Shown here one piece after another: positions 60,978 through 64,000 of a DNA stretch of 64,000 nucleotides. A model generated the notes under the pieces. That model had not been told where the DNA came from, did no database searches, and saw only the letters and a program-made list of their open reading frames with translations. The stretch spans positions 23,918,931 through 23,982,930 of the forward strand of contig NC_059372.1 in NCBI RefSeq assembly GCF_019703515.2, read 5' to 3'. This stretch comes from Myxocyprinus asiaticus (lineage: Eukaryota > Chordata > Actinopteri > Cypriniformes > Catostomidae). The translations under genes were made by a program, and so were the position numbers. Each line of letters opens with the position of its first letter. The first letter of the stretch is position 1.

Positions 60978-61284
60978 TAGGGATGGGAATCGTTAGGAAT
61001 TTAACGACTCGGGTTCTGATTCTTCTTAACGATTTCGGTTCCTTAATGGTTCTATAAAAATATTTGTAAATAAGAAATGCAATTATTATTGCAATGAATG
61101 ACCTCATCAGCCTGTTACCAAGTGATAAAATCATTTCATATTTTAACAGAACAGATTCATGCAAAAGGTGTTTACACAGAGTTTTTAATTAAAATATTTT
61201 ATTCATTCATTCGTTTTTATAAAATACCATTGAGTACAACAAAACTCATTATGCCTATATTTAACTACACAATCATATCAACAA

Positions 61285-63137
61285 TAGAGATGTGCAAAAC
61301 TACCAATTTTCATAATCGACTAGCCGGTGTTAAGGATAATGTATAATATAGGCTCTGTTATGGTCAAGTGATCCCCTTCAACATTGTAACTAATGGTTAT
61401 GCAACAAAAAAATAGGCTAAATAACTATAACATTATATTGCCAATAAAGAATTGCAGAAACCACTTATGCGTATCCTGAATGCAGAATGACACGCTTCAC
61501 TGTAAACAGAGAGCTTGGGAGCCTCAAGGCGATCCTCACTGCACATTCAAAAGCGCAGAACTGCAAGATAATATTGCATGTAAACACCTAGGTCACAACA
61601 TCGAGCAGTTTAACCTTTCTAACTGCAATTATTTATTTAAGCAGTGTCAGACAGAATCAGCCAAAGACTTAAATGAGGAGTAAGTCATTTTAATCCAATA
61701 CACTTTTTGTCAAATTCCGCAAATATCTCTTTACGGTCCTCTAGCTGTCCGTTCTGTGTGCGCTGAAAAATCTGGTGTTTATACACAGCCTTGGCTCTGT
61801 AAATGGGAAAATAAACAAAGTGGATCAGACCGATCCACACAACACTATCGCGTGTGCATTAATTTGGGGGCGGAGCTTCTGAAGGAGCACTGAAGGGAGG
61901 GGTGTGTTTGTTTGGCTGTTGAGTTCAAATCTCAGCAGTCTTTCTCAGGAATCGCTTACTTCACCTTTAAATCTCTCACAATACTCACAGCCAGGATTGG
62001 GAGGGTTACTTTTTAAATGTATTCCACTACAGATTACAGAATACATGCTGTAAAATGTCATTTGTAACATATTCCGTTAGATTACTCAAGGTCAGTAACA
62101 ACAGTATTCTTTGGATTACTTCTTCAGCACTGGTAGATTTTTTTGTTTTGACTATTAAAACTCTGCCAGTACAGTAAGACAAAATACACATTAAAAATGC
62201 ATTCTCTGAAAAACCCTAATATCTTATGCAGTGTTGTTTCTAAAACAAGATTAATCTAATTGATCTTGTTTTAAGGATTTTTAGATATTTTTACAGGAAA
62301 ACAATACAAAAATTATCATCAAGAATAATATTTTTGCCCTAATATCAAAGGTATTACTAGAAAAAAAGAAATTATGATCCAACATGAATTTTCTTGATAA
62401 AAAAAATGATCGTGCCTGGTAACATGCATGTAAAATGGCTAGAAATATCATGAAGCTGACAATTTACACAAGGTTTATTTCTATTTCTTCTGCTCCAAAC
62501 TTACTTCAAACTTACTTCTCTGTCTGCTCGTATGAATGTAACACATCATAAGAAAGTGTTTCACCGCTGTTCAAATGCACTTTGGATCACATAATTTATA
62601 TGTATAAATGTTTTCCATCTGAAAGGACTAAATATTAAATGAAACAAATGACCATAAAATGCAAAGTAATCTCTTCAGTAATCAAAATATTTGTATTCTA
62701 AATACCAATGATTTAAATTGTAACTGTAGTGGAATACAGTAACTTATATTTTGTATTTTAATATGTAATCCCGTTACATGTATTCCGTTACTCCCCAACC
62801 CTGCTCACAGCAGAGGATATAACGTCCAACAGTAATCATCTTGTCATGTGTTGTCGATGCTGTGCTTTGATAGCTGTAACAGCAGCAGTGCATAAATGGA
62901 CTAAACTTAAATCATTAAAGAGAAGAAACTTCTTGCAGAGGGGTTTACCGTGCTGACTATTATTCACTGTAAAGCACAGCAAGCTATAATAACTCAAAAA
63001 TGCTCTCCAAGAAGTTGTCTCTCAATTAATTTGAGAATTGCATCTCCCATTAAAACCACCACCACTAAAAATATTTATGTTAATAGTCGACCCCACTAAT
63101 TGACTAGTCAGTTATCGACCACCATAGCACATACCTA
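61285..63137. mobile_element. hAT-like element, middle level
   Basis: The ends TAGAGATGTGC and GCACATACCTA are inverted repeats and ATCAACAA flanks both sides perfectly (61,277-61,284 and 63,138-63,145). Subterminal ATCGACTAGCCGG and TTGACTAGTCAGTTATCGAC pair loosely. Without the inner element it is about 1.03 kb. A 67-codon open frame at 61.48-61.68 kb has no recognisable domain. Confidence 0.8.
61992..62803. mobile_element. hAT-like non-autonomous element, innermost
   Basis: The ends CAGGATTGGGAGGGTTACTT and AGTAACGGAATACATGTAAC (inverse strand, preceded by CAGGGTTGGGG) are inverted. CTCACAGC flanks it on both sides (61,984-61,991 and 62,804-62,811), a perfect 8-bp duplication. Subterminal GTATTCCACTAC / GTAGTGGAATAC words pair. 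It is non-coding, 812 bp. Confidence 0.88.
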
Positions 63138-63685
63138 ATCAACAACAATCCAGTAATTACTATCAAGAATTAATTTTTGATTCATTTCAAGCCTTATGAA
63201 TTAATGAAGGATTTGCGGTTCAATATGTTTTTCATTCACTAAAAAGAACAGGCTCATAAGAGTCATTCGTTCGGGAATCTGACTACACTAGTCGTGTTTT
63301 GCACTTTAAATTCGGTAGAAGAATGCTCGAGAACCGTTAACAGAACTGAAAGTCATGAAAATAATTTGGTCCCGGTATATTTTTCTAAAATAGAACCGGT
63401 TCTGAATAATAACCAGTTTTTGGTTCCCAACCCTAGTTAAAGCCATGAAACATGCTTTGCTACTTTTTAGTCAGTTGCAGGAGGAGGGACACTGTCATTC
63501 TAGAGAGCATCTGATTGGACAAAAATCTGTGTAGTGCAACATGAGTCATCAAAATTTTTGTTGTGTTTTGTTGAAAGAGAAATACATTAGACTTCAAATG
63601 CATCTATCAGCTAAGTTTATTTTGTAAGCATTTAGGTGTACAATAGCTATGTATATGACCTCAAAGCAAGTAAACATGAACATAA

Positions 63686-64000
63686 AGTTGCTGTAAGCGA
63701 TATTTTCATAGAACGATTAGCAAAACATTTTCCTACTCCCTGAAAGATATTAATGAAATAAGTGTGTTGAGATATCTCACGGGTCTCTGTGACAGCTCTA
63801 GACTCTGTAAACAGCAAACAAAAATGTTTTCGTGGACTGCGGTCTCTGACGCTTTCTGTCTGTCAATCATTCTACGCGTTCTCATAGTATTGTAGTTGCA
63901 GCAAATTATTGAGGAATTATGTGTTTTTATGCCATGTTGTTCATAACAATTGTTAGTTGAGGGCGCTATTTTGCTACTGTTGTTTTTAACAAATGTTTCT
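63686..64000. mobile_element. TTAA-type element, second copy, cut by the window end
   Basis: From AGTTGCTGTAAGCGATATTT to the last base it matches the reverse complement of 13,545-13,824: CTCTGTGACAG, CTGTCAATCAT, GCCATGTTGTTCATAAC and TTGTTAGTTGAGGGCGC. The left TTAA has become ATAA. The right end lies beyond the window. Confidence 0.75.

Larger units (their letters stand above)
60978..63435. mobile_element. Outer hAT-like element of a second triple nest
   Basis: The left end TAGGGATGGGAATCGTTAGG and right end TTTGGTTCCCAACCCTA are inverted. Subterminal GGTTCTGATTC and GAACCGGTTCTG words also pair. The 8-mers outside (TCACAGCT and GTTAAAGC) do not match convincingly, so either the ends have drifted or one end is inexact. 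It contains the elements at 61,285-63,137 and 61,992-62,803. Confidence 0.6.

Noticed and set aside
1..64000. CRISPR arrays, operons, ribosome-binding sites, riboswitches, rRNA
   Set aside because: Nothing of this kind is visible; the repeat content marks this as vertebrate nuclear DNA.

Overview
The window looks like non-coding DNA from a cypriniform (carp/zebrafish-type) teleost. The support is the mobile-element repertoire: Angel-type foldback elements, many hAT and TTAA-target non-autonomous elements, Tc1/mariner elements, a tRNA-derived SINE family and a Tf1/sushi-like chromovirus. It also carries long microsatellites and AT-rich single-copy DNA. I recognise no host protein-coding exon. 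Nearly all short open frames are chance frames or shadows of repeats. The only real coding sequences belong to transposons, and all of them are broken.

Layout. 1-9.8 kb: AT-rich DNA with a tandem duplication split by a SINE (2.1-2.7 kb), a hAT-like element with another element inside it (3.76-5.2 kb) and a TTAA-flanked element (7.9-8.6 kb). 9.8-14.8 kb: hAT-like debris, a TTAA-flanked element (13.5-13.8 kb) and a deleted Tc1-like element (13.9-14.8 kb). 14.8-26.9 kb: long repeat-poor stretches around a nest of three hAT-like elements (17.95-20.53 kb). 26.87-27.4 kb: a CpG-rich block ending in a good splice donor on the minus strand, the best candidate for a host promoter and first exon. 28.1-29.7 kb: (TA)45 next to an ~89-bp tandem repeat, which is split by a TTAA element that itself contains a SINE. 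31.9-33.2 kb: a TTAA foldback element with a ~740-bp insert. 34-41 kb: Angel copies, including one with a ~60-bp hairpin stem. 44-48.1 kb: a LINE-like fragment, more Angel copies and a triple nest (46.7-48.1 kb). 49.5-55.3 kb: a triple nest whose core is a full-length but dead chromovirus (50,096-55,147; 5-bp target duplication). 56.2-58.8 kb: hAT fragments, a nearly intact Tc1 element (56,567-58,135) and a SINE. 60.98-63.44 kb: three levels of nested hAT-like elements. 63.69 kb to the end: the start of a second copy of the 13.5-kb element.

Working together. The elements give a relative insertion history: old non-autonomous elements first, then elements inserted into them, with the chromovirus, the Tc1 copy and the SINEs among the later arrivals. 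Many boundaries are supported by target-site duplications read directly from the sequence (8 bp for hAT, TTAA, TA, 5 bp for the LTR element, 8-12 bp for SINEs). The repeat-poor blocks between the nests are the likeliest places for host regulatory DNA, but that is inference. Family names rest on termini, target duplications and protein motifs; no database search was possible.
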